A stretch of DNA of 64,000 bases from Pseudemcibacter sp038106445 (GTDB lineage Bacteria > Pseudomonadota > Alphaproteobacteria > Sphingomonadales > Emcibacteraceae): assembly GCA_038106445.1 (NCBI GenBank), contig JAYODU010000008.1, positions 1-64,000 on the forward strand. Direction: 5' to 3'. Below the pieces are notes generated by a model, which had not been told where the DNA came from, did no database searches, and saw only the letters and a program-made list of their open reading frames with translations. Made by a program: the position numbers and the translations under genes. Position 1 is the stretch's first letter. Every line of letters begins with the position of its first letter. Of the stretch, positions 1 to 8,848 are shown in pieces.

Positions 1-314
1 ATATGAGCACGTCCCTGATCATCAAAGTGGTTCTTGATCTCTTTGGTAAAGGACAATATCTGGATGGACTGGCTTTGTTTATCTTCCGCTTGACTTAGTA
101 GTTCCATCGCATCGCTTTTGGATAAATTCAGCTTGTTGATTAGAATATTTTCAATCGTTTTTCGTTCATCATCATCAAACTCACCATCCTGCACAGCCAC
201 TTCCACCATTAATGCGGCAGCGGCCAATTTATCGGCATCAATATTTCCATAACTGTTTGTCTTAGACTTCTGATTGTCACTCAGCATTCTGCCAAGTTTT
301 TCAAATATGGACAC
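1..314 (-). CDS. TerB-family protein (3' part outside window)
   Basis: The protein runs off the left edge, so only about the first 104 residues are visible. It reads as a TerB-like (tellurite-resistance/COG3793 type) all-alpha acidic protein: a short N-terminal segment, then AALMVEVAVQDGEFDDDE, the typical first TerB helix pair with an acidic turn, and ERKTIENILINKLNLS. The start is a GTG at 314, supported by an AAAGGTG ribosome-binding site about 9 bases upstream. No earlier in-frame start has as good a site. It lies 19 bases downstream of the TetR gene on the same strand, so the two probably form one transcript. TerB-family proteins are cytoplasmic or membrane-surface proteins of uncertain biochemical role; the family call is from sequence pattern and no specific function is claimed. 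Confidence 0.75.
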   Translation of the reverse strand, partial: MSIFEKLGRMLSDNQKSKTNSYGNIDADKLAAAALMVEVAVQDGEFDDDERKTIENILINKLNLSKSDAMELLSQAEDKQSQSIQILSFTKEIKNHFDDQGRAH

Positions 315-333
315 CTGGATTCACCTTTATTAA

Positions 334-945
334 TTAGTCAAACAATGCCCTTGTATAAAGCGATATGACTTCAGAAACAACCGCCCTCTTATCTTCGTCG
401 CCGGGAATATCATCATTATGGACATCATTAAGTAGAAGATTTGCCAGCCCGTGAACAAGCGACCAACAAGAAAGCCTGATAATTTCCGGTGAATGTTTAG
501 GCGCTCCAGGTAGTTTCATACATTCACCAACAACAAATTTAACGAGCTCATAGCCTTTCTGTTCAATTTCAACAAGAGATGCGTATTTTTCCTTGCATTC
601 AAGGCTGCCCCCAAACATGAGACGAAAATGGGCTGGGTGTGCTTCGGCAAAGTCATAATATGAAACACCAAGCTGAATAAGTCGCTCAACAGGGTCATCA
701 ATCCCATCAATTGCCGCCAGCATTTTTTCCTGTAAGATGTAGGAACCTTCTTCAATAAGCACAACAATCAATGCTTCTTTATCTTCAAAATGCCTGTATG
801 GGGCGGTCTGGGAGACACCTACTTTTCTGGCAAGTGCGCGTAAGCTTAAATCCTGCAAAGTGCCTTCTTTTAAAATTTCCAGTGCGGAAGAAATCAGGAC
901 TTCACGTAAATTTCCATGATGATATGTAGATTTTTTTGTATTCAT
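334..945 (-). CDS. TetR/AcrR family transcriptional regulator
   Basis: A 203-residue one-component repressor type. The N-terminal helix-turn-helix spans about residues 28-62 (LRALARKVGVSQTAPYRHFE then DKEAL), the classic TetR DNA-recognition pattern. The C-terminal half (residues 85-200) resembles the WHG-type ligand-binding domain common in alphaproteobacterial TetR proteins. The ligand is not predictable. The gene leads a likely two-gene transcript with the TerB-like gene and ends 19 bases before it, so it may control that gene or itself. Upstream (946-1020) is an AT-rich 75-base gap that should hold its promoter. Confidence 0.88.
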   Translation of the reverse strand: MNTKKSTYHHGNLREVLISSALEILKEGTLQDLSLRALARKVGVSQTAPYRHFEDKEALIVVLIEEGSYILQEKMLAAIDGIDDPVERLIQLGVSYYDFAEAHPAHFRLMFGGSLECKEKYASLVEIEQKGYELVKFVVGECMKLPGAPKHSPEIIRLSCWSLVHGLANLLLNDVHNDDIPGDEDKRAVVSEVISLYTRALFD

Positions 946-1020
946 ATTACCGTTATTCTGTTCCCTAAAATCATATTAGGAATAATGTTTACAGTGTCAA
1001 TATAAATATTATAACATAAA

Positions 1021-1542
1021 TTATTGTTCCAGAATAAGTCTTTGATCACGAAATTCAAATCGGTCTAAACGATTTAAAAAATTCATACCAAGTAATGATA
1101 CCGAAAGTAAGCCTTCCTGCGCTACTAATGCGTTTACATCATAAAGCTCAATTGATCCGATACGCACACTATCAAGTGCCACCGCAGCCATTTTTGTCTG
1201 TCCCGCGGCAGTATTGACCGTTACATTAAAATCATTTTCAAAATAAGGGATGTTCAGTTTCATGGCATCCTGATAGCTCAAAGTCACTATGCTCGCCCCT
1301 GTGTCAACGACGAAAGAAATATCCGCATGATTGACACCAACATTGATCCAATAATGACCATCAGGCTGCAAAGGTATTTGTACACTGTTTACAATTTTAT
1401 TTTCGGAAAATATTTGGTTTGACGCAGATTTGCCGGCCCCGGCGGCTTCATCATGGGCAGAACGTATTATGTCCTCACCGTATAAAGCAACAACCAGTGA
1501 TGCAAATATGCTAAAAAACACAAGCCTGATCAAAGCACTCAT
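1021..1542 (-). CDS. Retropepsin-like aspartic protease, TIGR02281 type
   Basis: A membrane-anchored, clan AA single-domain aspartic protease. The N-terminus is a hydrophobic signal anchor (about residues 4-22, ALIRLVFFSIFASLVVAL), followed by a linker and a retropepsin fold. The catalytic triplet is seen as FVVDTGAS near residue 80, with a downstream LLGMNFLNRL segment matching the conserved hydrophobic-hydrophobic-Gly motif of the flap side. Such proteins work as homodimers, and this domain is expected on the periplasmic side. The start is taken as ATG 1542 because a TTG at 1548 lies almost on the AGGAT ribosome-binding site. The substrate is unknown. It is transcribed alone or with the truncated surface-protein gene upstream. 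Confidence 0.85.
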   Translation of the reverse strand: MSALIRLVFFSIFASLVVALYGEDIIRSAHDEAAGAGKSASNQIFSENKIVNSVQIPLQPDGHYWINVGVNHADISFVVDTGASIVTLSYQDAMKLNIPYFENDFNVTVNTAAGQTKMAAVALDSVRIGSIELYDVNALVAQEGLLSVSLLGMNFLNRLDRFEFRDQRLILEQ

Positions 1543-1626
1543 AAGCAATCTATCCTGTTGATTGCCAAGCGTATCAGGGATTGATTAATACCAATTTAAA
1601 AATAGGTAAAATAATCCCTGGTTTTT

Positions 1627-2070
1627 CTATATCTCTTTATGAGTGCGTTTTTTACCAAGAAATCCAATGCCACCAAGCACAATGACGAACATCGCCAGCG
1701 CAGGAGGAAGCGGCACAGCAGTTACCGTTACGGCCACGAGCGCATAATCGTCACGTCCGACATTGTCGTTCGTACCTCCGGCTGTAAAAACCAGGAAATC
1801 AGTTAAAATATTTAGGCCGTTATCTGCTCGAAATCCGCTATCACCATTTGGTGTTTCCGATAGAAGTGAATCAAAAAACATTGATCCGCTGCTATAGGTA
1901 ACGATCGCCCTTTCCTGATTAAGACCATTTACCGAAGAAAACAGATCAAGAAATGCCAGAGCTGTTACCCGAACAGTCGTTCCAAAATCAATTCTGATTG
2001 CTTCATTACCAATGGTAATTTCATCATCACCAACGCCCAAGCCATCACGAACACAATCAAGCCCGATGCA
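1627..2070 (-). pseudogene. 5'-truncated VPLPP-CTERM surface/secreted protein
   Basis: The frame is open from just after a stop at 2071-2073 and has no signal peptide. It begins within a typical extracellular domain (CVRDGLGVGDDEITIG) and ends with a sorting tail: VPLPP, a hydrophobic helix (ALAMFVIVLGGIGFLG) and KKRTHKEI. That tail is the VPxxA/PEP-CTERM architecture handled by exosortase or archaeosortase-type systems. Such proteins need an N-terminal signal peptide. Here the expected upstream part is absent and the frame runs into the last codons of the S4-domain gene, so the gene seems to have lost its 5' end by deletion. A TTG at 2040 or ATG-less initiation could still give about 137 residues, but the product could not be exported normally. 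No exosortase is seen in the window. Confidence 0.6.
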
Positions 2071-2449
2071 TCAGAGTATCTATTGCTCTTCTTTCCCTTT
2101 TTGTTGGACGGCCGGCTCCTTTTGGCCGTGGGGAAGCACCACTTGAAACAACAGCCTTTCCTTTCTTTGCTTTTGGCGGGGTTAGATCTTCATAAAGTGC
2201 TTGTGCCTCTGGTGCCGGTCCGCGCCTCGTTCCGATGGCAAGTACCTTTGCAATTAAAATTTCATCACCACGCGTAAAAGTAAGTACATCCGATGGCATT
2301 ACATTAGCGCTTGATTTTTTACAGATATTTCCATTCAGGCGTACTTTACCACCGCGCACCATTTTTGTTGCCAGAGATCTTGTTTTATAAAAACGGGCGT
2401 GCCAAAGCCACACATCAATTCTTTGCGTGCTAACTGGCGCTTCAGCCAC
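2057..2449 (-). CDS. RNA-binding S4 domain protein (Hsp15-like)
   Basis: A 130-residue protein with an N-terminal S4 domain at residues 8-60 (RIDVWLWHARFYKTRSLATK then GGKVRLNGNICKKSS), which binds structured RNA. The basic C-terminal tail is rich in Lys/Arg/Pro. In the Hsp15 (HslR) family such proteins bind 50S subunits carrying nascent chains. The start is a GTG at 2449 that abuts the TAA stop of the helicase gene exactly, so the two are translationally coupled. Its 3' end overlaps the open frame of the truncated VPLPP-CTERM remnant. In alphaproteobacteria this S4 gene commonly follows the same helicase, which points to a shared RNA-related role. Confidence 0.85.
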   Translation of the reverse strand: MAEAPVSTQRIDVWLWHARFYKTRSLATKMVRGGKVRLNGNICKKSSANVMPSDVLTFTRGDEILIAKVLAIGTRRGPAPEAQALYEDLTPPKAKKGKAVVSSGASPRPKGAGRPTKRERRAIDTLMHRA

Positions 2450-5290
2450 TTATTTTTTTCCCTTAAGCTGGTCTTTCAGACTGGCGAGTGCCGCAAACGG
2501 CGAATGAGGATCAGGCTTAATTCTATTTGAAGATTTTTTATCAACCGGTTTTTTACTGAAACTCTTATTTTGAGACTTATTTTTAACCGGTTTTTTTCCT
2601 GGCTTATTTGGCAGTTGTTTTTTCCGGGTGTTTGGATATGTTCTCCCGGCGTCAGGCTGATGTGTGAAAATGATTACCTTTTCCGCTTCTGCCGGATGTT
2701 CCCTACTATCCTTCTTTTGCTTTTCATCAGACATTTTTTCTTTTAAAGGTACTTCTGATATATCATTTTCTGTTTCCGGCTTTTGTTCAGTGGAATCTCC
2801 TGCATCTTCACGTTTCGATAAAATTTGCTTTGCTTCAGCGGCATCATATTCTTTGGTTCTGTATCCCAAATAGGCCATAATCTCGATAAAATCTGATCCA
2901 CTGGTACCGACGAGGCTCATCAGGTCAGGGTCCATAGGAAAAGGCCCTTTCATTGATACTTCGCGCGCAGCATTGGCAAGACGTTCCAACATATCAAGTC
3001 GCACGGCATTGTCCCCAACAACCCTGTAGCCGGAAACTTCATAAAAAACCCGTGACGCTTTCTTATCTACTTTTATGGTACAAAGCCCCGCTGGGGGAAT
3101 TTCAGGTAGACGGTCCTGATCATTGAACAGCGCCCATAAAAAAAGTCTGAGCTGTGCCGGGGCAGGCTTTAACAAAACCGGTATATAAAAACTAGTTGCG
3201 CCAAGCCAAACGCCTAGTTTTTTAAGCTGAAACCGTCCCGTACTATCCACATCCTTGAAATCTTTGGCAATAAGTCTTCTTGGGATTGTGCCAAGCTTTT
3301 CAACCATTTGAAAAGCAATACCCCGCGCCATCCCTCCTATACGCTCATTCCCTTCTTCATCCTTGGCACCATTTACGGCTTCCTGTAAAACAAAAAGTGG
3401 TGTCAGTACTTCTGCAATGTGCGCTTCAAGCCATCTATCTATCTTTGCCTGCACCATATTCAAAGCATCGCCCTGCAGCACAGGTGTAGGCAATACCAAT
3501 GCTTTAGGCGCCAATATTGAATTTCCCATTACAACACGGCCAACAACTACGCCGCGCCAGTTAATTGTACTTCGCGTAAGCGGATCACCAAATATAAGGC
3601 TGATTTCACCATCTTCGGCCTGGTTGAATTCTTCTGCACGGTTTTTGATTTCTTCACTTAAAACCTTGTTCGCGGCATTTCTTAGTAATTTGCTGTCTTC
3701 ACCAAATGCACCTTCGTCTTCCCTGAATTGAAAGCCTTCAATCGTCCCAATAAAATGGTCTTCCACATAGACGTTACCATCGTCCTCAATTTTTGCCATT
3801 AATGTTCCTTTTTGGCGAAGTTCACGCATTAATAATGAGGTTCTTTTGCTCACGAACCTGTTTGTTAAACGTTCATGTAACGCATCTGATAGTCTGTCTT
3901 CAATATCTCTTGTGTGCTTTTGCCAATATTTTTGCTTTTCGCACCATCCATTCCTGTTGGTAATATATGTAAGCGTTCGCATATGGGCAATGCGCGCTGA
4001 TAACGTATCAATCCCGCCATCTACCCTGTTTAAAGGCTTCACCATATTGGCAATCCAGTCTTCGCGTATTACGCCGTGATCCGCAGAAATCTGCCGATAA
4101 ATAGCCGCACAAAGTTTTGCATGTTCGTCATCAGACACCTGTCTGAAATCCGGTATCTGGCATACTTCCCACAACATTTTCACCGCCGCGGGACCACCCA
4201 GCATTTGTTTTATATCATTATTGTCGGCAAGTTTTCTGAAAGTGTCCAGATCCAGTTTATCCATGGTTCGGGTGAGGCCAAATGTATCCGGCGCAGTCCC
4301 TAATGAGCGAATCACACTATCAGCCCGGCTAAAATCAATAAAAGTATTTCGCCATTGAAGAACCGTAAGTGGTGCGAACTGATGATTTTCCACAGCATAA
4401 ACCATTTCGACGCTAAGGCCTTTTTGATAATCAGCACCTTCCGTCATGCAGCCAAATGTCCCATTATTCATATACCGCCCGGCGCGCCCAGCAATCTGTG
4501 CCAGTTCTGGGGACGTCAGATCGCGCATTATCTGGCCATCAAATTTTGCCGTATCCGCAAAACTTACATGATCTATATCCAGATTAAGACCCATACCAAT
4601 GGCATCGGTCGCAACAATATAATCCACATCACCGTTCTGATACAAAGCCACCTGTGCATTTCTTGTTCTTGGGCTAAGCGCACCCATAACCACGGCAACA
4701 CCCCCTTTGGCGCGGCGGAGCATTTCAGCGTATCCGTATACATTTGATGTACTGAAAGTGATCAGAGCACTGCGGCGTGGCAGCCGACTTAATTTTTTCG
4801 GCTCAACATAAATAAGTTCTGAAAATCTTGGACGGCTTATATATTCAACGTCGGGTATCAGCTTTTGTATAAGCGGTCTGATAGTTTCTGATCCCAGCAG
4901 CATTGTTTCCTGACGTCCGCGTGACCGAAGTAGTCGATCTGTAAAAACATGTCCCCGTTCAAAGTCTGCGGCAAGCTGTACTTCGTCAATCGCCAGAAAA
5001 TCCACCGTGCGCTCTACCGGCATACTTTCAACAGTGCAGACATAATAGCGGGCATTTTTTGGGGTAATTTTTTCTTCGCCAGTAATCAGTGCCACATGCG
5101 AGGGACCCTGACGTGCAACAATCCGGTCATAAATTTCACGTGCAAGCAGACGAAGTGGCAACCCGATCATACCGGACGCATGACCCATCATCCGCTCTAC
5201 AGCAAGATGAGTTTTGCCGGTATTTGTCGGACCAAGAACAGCTTTAACGTGGCTCTTGGTTTCGACGGCTCTGTTTGAAACAGTTTTCAT
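2450..5290 (-). CDS. Suv3-like DExH RNA/DNA helicase
   Basis: A 946-residue superfamily 2 helicase related to the mitochondrial degradosome helicase SUPV3L1/Suv3. Visible motifs are Walker A GPTNTGKT (20-27), DEVQ (102-105), SAT-like region MGALSPRTR near 202, and motif VI QIAGRAGR (265-272). A long central Suv3-type extension follows. The last about 130 residues form a low-complexity, Lys/Glu/Pro-rich tail (for example KKPVDKKSSN and NKPGKKPVKNKSQNK), probably disordered and nucleic-acid binding. The role is ATP-driven unwinding of RNA or RNA/DNA duplexes; the bacterial member's substrate is not established. It leads the helicase-S4 gene pair. The ATG at 5290 leaves only about 40 bases to the peptidase gene upstream. 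Confidence 0.88.
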   Translation of the reverse strand: MKTVSNRAVETKSHVKAVLGPTNTGKTHLAVERMMGHASGMIGLPLRLLAREIYDRIVARQGPSHVALITGEEKITPKNARYYVCTVESMPVERTVDFLAIDEVQLAADFERGHVFTDRLLRSRGRQETMLLGSETIRPLIQKLIPDVEYISRPRFSELIYVEPKKLSRLPRRSALITFSTSNVYGYAEMLRRAKGGVAVVMGALSPRTRNAQVALYQNGDVDYIVATDAIGMGLNLDIDHVSFADTAKFDGQIMRDLTSPELAQIAGRAGRYMNNGTFGCMTEGADYQKGLSVEMVYAVENHQFAPLTVLQWRNTFIDFSRADSVIRSLGTAPDTFGLTRTMDKLDLDTFRKLADNNDIKQMLGGPAAVKMLWEVCQIPDFRQVSDDEHAKLCAAIYRQISADHGVIREDWIANMVKPLNRVDGGIDTLSARIAHMRTLTYITNRNGWCEKQKYWQKHTRDIEDRLSDALHERLTNRFVSKRTSLLMRELRQKGTLMAKIEDDGNVYVEDHFIGTIEGFQFREDEGAFGEDSKLLRNAANKVLSEEIKNRAEEFNQAEDGEISLIFGDPLTRSTINWRGVVVGRVVMGNSILAPKALVLPTPVLQGDALNMVQAKIDRWLEAHIAEVLTPLFVLQEAVNGAKDEEGNERIGGMARGIAFQMVEKLGTIPRRLIAKDFKDVDSTGRFQLKKLGVWLGATSFYIPVLLKPAPAQLRLFLWALFNDQDRLPEIPPAGLCTIKVDKKASRVFYEVSGYRVVGDNAVRLDMLERLANAAREVSMKGPFPMDPDLMSLVGTSGSDFIEIMAYLGYRTKEYDAAEAKQILSKREDAGDSTEQKPETENDISEVPLKEKMSDEKQKKDSREHPAEAEKVIIFTHQPDAGRTYPNTRKKQLPNKPGKKPVKNKSQNKSFSKKPVDKKSSNRIKPDPHSPFAALASLKDQLKGKK

Positions 5291-5330
5291 GTGCGCGGCT
5301 TATCACATCCGCCCAAAAAATCCAAAACTA

Positions 5331-6479
5331 TTATCTTGCGTATTTTTTCAAAATTTCACGCACCTTATCCACCGGCAGTTCATCAATGGTACGGCTTTCG
5401 CCCGTGCGGACATCAATTGTGCTAACCGTATTTGCCATCAGCAACGAATTATAGATTGCTTCTTCGGTTGCTTCCGCAACTGCCTGAAAGAGCGGTGATA
5501 CCCTATCGTTGGGAATTTCTTCGTATAAGGCATTTTCACCACGGCGTTCCGGCGTTCTTCTGACGCTGTCTGCCGTTGAAAAGCTTATTACATAATCACC
5601 ACTGCCGTTTGTCATGGCCGATCCTGTCCGTGCAAGACCGGTAAGGGCACGGTTTGCAAGCCGTTCAAGGTTTCGGTCGGAAAGCGGAGCATCGGTGGCA
5701 ACAATCATCATGATTGACCCATCAGCAATATCACTCTCCACAAATCCTTTCAGATAATACTGATTTAGTTCTTCGCCGACAGGAACACCGTCCATCATAA
5801 GCGTTCCACCATAATTGCTTTGAACCAATACCCCGACCGTATAACCCCCGAGAGCAGCGGGCAAAACTCTTGACGAAGTCCCTATGCCACCTTTCCAGCC
5901 AAACGCGACTGTTCCTTTGCCAGCCCCAACGTCACCTTCATCAACAGGCCCACTCTTCGCGCCTTCGATGGCTTTTATAATAATTTCCGGTGTAAGATGA
6001 CGTCCGCGGATATCGTTTAGACTTGCATCATTGGTTTCACCAACAATCGCATTTACCGACCTTACCGCTTCATTTTCCGGTTGCGGTAACGTCCATTCAA
6101 GAATTGCATCTGCCGCACGTGGTACGCTCAGTGTATTCGTCAGGACGATCGGCGTTTCTATTTCACCAAGTTCATGAATTTGCGAATATCCCATCATCTT
6201 GCCAAAACCATTACCGATCACAGCAGCCGCCGGAACCTTATTCTGATAAATATTCCCACTATGGGGAAGAATTGCCGTTGCACCCGTCCTTATGCTGTCG
6301 CCTTCAACCAATGTCACATGACCAACCAAAACACCCTTTACATCCGTGATGGCATTATATGTCCCTGGGCTAATCACACCAGGCTTGATACCAATATCCC
6401 GCGCACGTACCTGTTCAGAGTTGCTATGCGTTACAGTGAATAAAGTAAGTGAAAATATAACGAATAATTTAGTAAGCAT
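5331..6479 (-). CDS. P1-family (DmpA/BapA-like) aminopeptidase, exported
   Basis: A 382-residue Ntn-hydrolase of peptidase family P1 (S58), whose members include the D-amino-acid aminopeptidase DmpA and beta-peptidyl aminopeptidase BapA. These enzymes self-cleave before a serine that becomes the N-terminal nucleophile. Here the match is Gly254-Ser255 in DGSIMMIVATDAPL. The conserved GWKGGIGTSSR block (194-204) and TVGVLVQSNYG segment are also present. Residues 1-22 look like a Sec signal peptide, so the enzyme is probably periplasmic. The 202-base upstream region separates it from a divergent Lrp-type regulator and contains an 18-bp tandem repeat. Whether it prefers alpha-, beta- or D-residues cannot be judged. 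Confidence 0.88.
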   Translation of the reverse strand: MLTKLFVIFSLTLFTVTHSNSEQVRARDIGIKPGVISPGTYNAITDVKGVLVGHVTLVEGDSIRTGATAILPHSGNIYQNKVPAAAVIGNGFGKMMGYSQIHELGEIETPIVLTNTLSVPRAADAILEWTLPQPENEAVRSVNAIVGETNDASLNDIRGRHLTPEIIIKAIEGAKSGPVDEGDVGAGKGTVAFGWKGGIGTSSRVLPAALGGYTVGVLVQSNYGGTLMMDGVPVGEELNQYYLKGFVESDIADGSIMMIVATDAPLSDRNLERLANRALTGLARTGSAMTNGSGDYVISFSTADSVRRTPERRGENALYEEIPNDRVSPLFQAVAEATEEAIYNSLLMANTVSTIDVRTGESRTIDELPVDKVREILKKYAR

Positions 6480-6526
6480 TATGATTAGCTCCTGTGGTTT
6501 TTCTTGGAACTATAGTCGAATCCTCT

Positions 6527-6562
6527 AAAATATAAAATTATAATAAAATATAAAATTATAAT
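6527..6562. repeat. 18-bp perfect tandem repeat, two copies
   Basis: The unit AAAATATAAAATTATAAT occurs twice in direct succession (6527-6544 and 6545-6562) with no mismatch, immediately upstream of the P1 peptidase start and in the shared promoter region with the lrp-like gene. The region is extremely AT-rich, so it may be a curved or easily melted promoter element, or simply a slippage product. Confidence 0.8.
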
Positions 6563-6607
6563 AATTTTCTCAAAAAAATATGACTTTTCGTATTTTACTT
6601 ATTTAGT

Positions 6608-6615
6608 TTGTTCAT
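6608..6615 (+). promoter_or_regulatory. TTGTTCAT box upstream of the lrp-like gene
   Basis: A single exact TTGTTCAT lies about 67 bases before the lrp-like start, the same octamer found three times in front of the aldehyde dehydrogenase gene. Related TTCGTAT-containing stretches flank it at about 6586-6592 and 6628-6634. This suggests autoregulation by the adjacent Lrp-type protein, by inference only. Confidence 0.35.
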
Positions 6616-6681
6616 TTTAGCATAGATATTCGTATTATTTTATATTATATTGTATTTATTGTATAATTTAAAGGCGTTAAT

Positions 6682-7116
6682 ATGGAATTACAGGAAAGTG
6701 AGAAAAAATTACTCGATTTGCTAAAAATAGACAGCAGAATGAGTGCGGCCGAGCTTGGCCGAAAGCTTGATTTAGCAAGATCAACTGTTCATATGATGTT
6801 GGGTCGCCTTGAAGAAAAAATCATCGATTGCTACACGGTAAAATTAAAACCGGAGGCGCTGGCAAATGATACACGCTGTTACGTCACAATCACGCGAGAC
6901 CCCAAGAAATCTGCGCAAATCGAAGAAGCTTTATACAACATGCCGGAAGTGGACTGCCTTGCAACAGTGGCGGGTTCCATTGACTTTATGATACTGGTTC
7001 GTACAGATAATAATCAGCAAATGGATGAGGTACTTACCAACATCGCCATGCTCGACGGCGTGATCAATACCGAAAGTCATATTATATTGTCGTCAAAGTT
7101 CAATAGAATGCCATAA
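6682..7116 (+). CDS. Lrp/AsnC family transcriptional regulator
   Basis: A 144-residue feast/famine regulator. Residues 5-55 form the winged helix-turn-helix (LLDLLKIDSRMSAAELGRKL then ARSTVHMMLGRLE). Residues 65-140 form the RAM/AsnC ligand-binding domain with the typical PEVDCLATVAGSIDFMILV strand-turn. Such proteins assemble as octamers and wrap DNA at phased sites, usually responding to an amino acid. It sits upstream of and in the same direction as a family-7 aldehyde dehydrogenase. Repeated TTGTTCAT boxes precede both genes, so it probably controls both. An amino-acid catabolic signal such as lysine or a derivative is plausible but inferred only from the neighbour. Confidence 0.9.
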   Translation: MELQESEKKLLDLLKIDSRMSAAELGRKLDLARSTVHMMLGRLEEKIIDCYTVKLKPEALANDTRCYVTITRDPKKSAQIEEALYNMPEVDCLATVAGSIDFMILVRTDNNQQMDEVLTNIAMLDGVINTESHIILSSKFNRMP

Positions 7117-7148
7117 TTATAATACATATGATTATAAATTATATATTA

Positions 7149-7198
7149 TTGTTCATATTTTATTGATTTTTGTTCATTTAATAATATATTTTGTTCAT
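7149..7198 (+). promoter_or_regulatory. Three TTGTTCAT boxes at exact 21-bp spacing
   Basis: Exact TTGTTCAT octamers begin at 7149, 7170 and 7191, i.e. two helical turns apart, in the 197-base AT-rich gap between the lrp-like gene and the aldehyde dehydrogenase gene. Phased sites on one DNA face are how Lrp-family octamers bind. The binding protein is inferred, not shown. Confidence 0.5.
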
Positions 7199-7313
7199 AA
7201 AATTATATAATTTAAGAAAAATTTTTAAGGATATTAAAGAATTTCAATTAAACAGGATAAATTGATGTTACTGCACTACAAACGTCAATAAATATAGAAA
7301 AGGATAGAAAATC

Positions 7314-8822
7314 ATGATGAGTAAAGAAGAAATTTATAAAAGCCTCGGGCTGACTGCTAAGGACGTTGAGGGTGGAAACCTTAAAGTTCATAGCCCTATT
7401 GACGGCGCTGAAATCGCAAATGTGCTTGCGGACACTGTTGCAGAAGCAGAAGCCAAAATTTCAAAATCCGTTGACGCATTTAAAGCATGGCGTAATGTTC
7501 CGGCGCCGCGTCGCGGTGAACTAGTCCGAATTCTGGGTAATATCCTGCGTGAGAAGAAAGAAGCACTAGGTTCACTTGTTACACTTGAATGCGGAAAGAT
7601 ATATCAGGAAGGTCTTGGCGAAGTTCAAGAAATGATTGATATATGTGACTTTGCAGTTGGACAAAGCCGCATGCTTCATGGCCTTACCATTGTTTCTGAA
7701 CGCCCTCTTCATAAAATGCGTGAAATCTGGCAACCACTTGGTCCAACAGGCATCATAAGTGCTTTCAATTTTCCGGTTGCTGTTTGGTCATGGAACGCGG
7801 CACTTGCGCTGGTTTGCGGTAATTCGCTTCTCTGGAAACCTTCTGAAAAAACACCTGTAACAGCCCTTGCCTGCCAGAAGCTTTTTGAGCGTGCCTGCGC
7901 TGAATTTGGCGATGACGCTCCAGAAGGGCTTTCACAAATCCTTACAGGAGAACGCGATATCGGCGAAGTTCTTGTTGCTGACGAACGGGTACCGCTCATC
8001 AGTGCTACAGGAAGCTGCGCCATGGGTAAAATCGTGGGGGCCAAAGTGGCGGCCCGTTTCGGCAAATCAATCCTTGAGCTTGGCGGCAACAACGCCATCA
8101 TCGTTTCAAAGCATGCTGACCTTGACCTTGCCTATCAGGGGATCGTTTTCGGTTCCGTGGGTACATGCGGTCAGCGCTGCACAACAACACGCCGTCTCTT
8201 CATTCATGAAGATGTCTATGATGAAATTATTCCCCGCATTAAGAAAGCATTTGCCGGTGTATCCATCGGAAATCCACTTGATGAAAATACTCTCATGGGA
8301 CCGCTGATTGATAAAGAGAGCTTTAATAATATGGAAGCTGCCCTTAAGGTTGCAGCAAACAATGGTGGTGTTATTACCGGAGGCGGTCGCTCACTTGCGG
8401 ATAAATATCCAAATGCATATTATGTTAATCCTGCACTGGTTGAAATGTCAGGTCATGATGCAAATATAAAAACTGAAACATTTGCACCGATCCTTTATGC
8501 ATTCAAATATACTGATCTTGAGAATGCCATTGAGCGTCAGAATGATGTACCACAAGGGCTTTCAAGTGCCATTTTCACGACAAACATGCTGGAAGCAGAG
8601 CTATTCACGTCCGAATTCGGCAGCGATTGTGGTATCGCCAACGTAAATATCGGCACAAGTGGTGCTGAAATTGGTGGCGCTTTCGGAGGCGAAAAAGAAA
8701 CCGGTGGTGGTCGCGAGAGTGGTTCTGATGCCTGGCGTGCCTACATGCGTCGCATGACAAGCACGACAAACTATTCGACAAAACTTCCGCTCGCACAGGG
8801 TATCAAGTTCGACGCAGACTAA
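7314..8822 (+). CDS. Aldehyde dehydrogenase, family 7 (AmaB/ALDH7A1-like)
   Basis: A 502-residue NAD(P)-dependent aldehyde dehydrogenase. Catalytic Cys289 is in GTCGQRCTT, the general base Glu255 is in LELGGNN, and the Rossmann segment includes GPTGIISAFNFPVAVWSWN. The GQRCTTTRR pattern and the C-terminal GEKETGGGRESGSDAWR block are typical of family 7 enzymes, which oxidise alpha-aminoadipic semialdehyde/piperideine-6-carboxylate in lysine and pipecolate breakdown. Two consecutive ATG codons (7314, 7317) share the AAAGGA ribosome-binding site near 7300. A rho-independent terminator follows. The Lrp-type regulator upstream and spaced boxes in the promoter suggest amino-acid-responsive expression. 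The exact substrate is inferred from family resemblance. Confidence 0.9.
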   Translation: MMSKEEIYKSLGLTAKDVEGGNLKVHSPIDGAEIANVLADTVAEAEAKISKSVDAFKAWRNVPAPRRGELVRILGNILREKKEALGSLVTLECGKIYQEGLGEVQEMIDICDFAVGQSRMLHGLTIVSERPLHKMREIWQPLGPTGIISAFNFPVAVWSWNAALALVCGNSLLWKPSEKTPVTALACQKLFERACAEFGDDAPEGLSQILTGERDIGEVLVADERVPLISATGSCAMGKIVGAKVAARFGKSILELGGNNAIIVSKHADLDLAYQGIVFGSVGTCGQRCTTTRRLFIHEDVYDEIIPRIKKAFAGVSIGNPLDENTLMGPLIDKESFNNMEAALKVAANNGGVITGGGRSLADKYPNAYYVNPALVEMSGHDANIKTETFAPILYAFKYTDLENAIERQNDVPQGLSSAIFTTNMLEAELFTSEFGSDCGIANVNIGTSGAEIGGAFGGEKETGGGRESGSDAWRAYMRRMTSTTNYSTKLPLAQGIKFDAD

Positions 8823-8848
8823 TATAAATATTTTATATCTTACCCACT

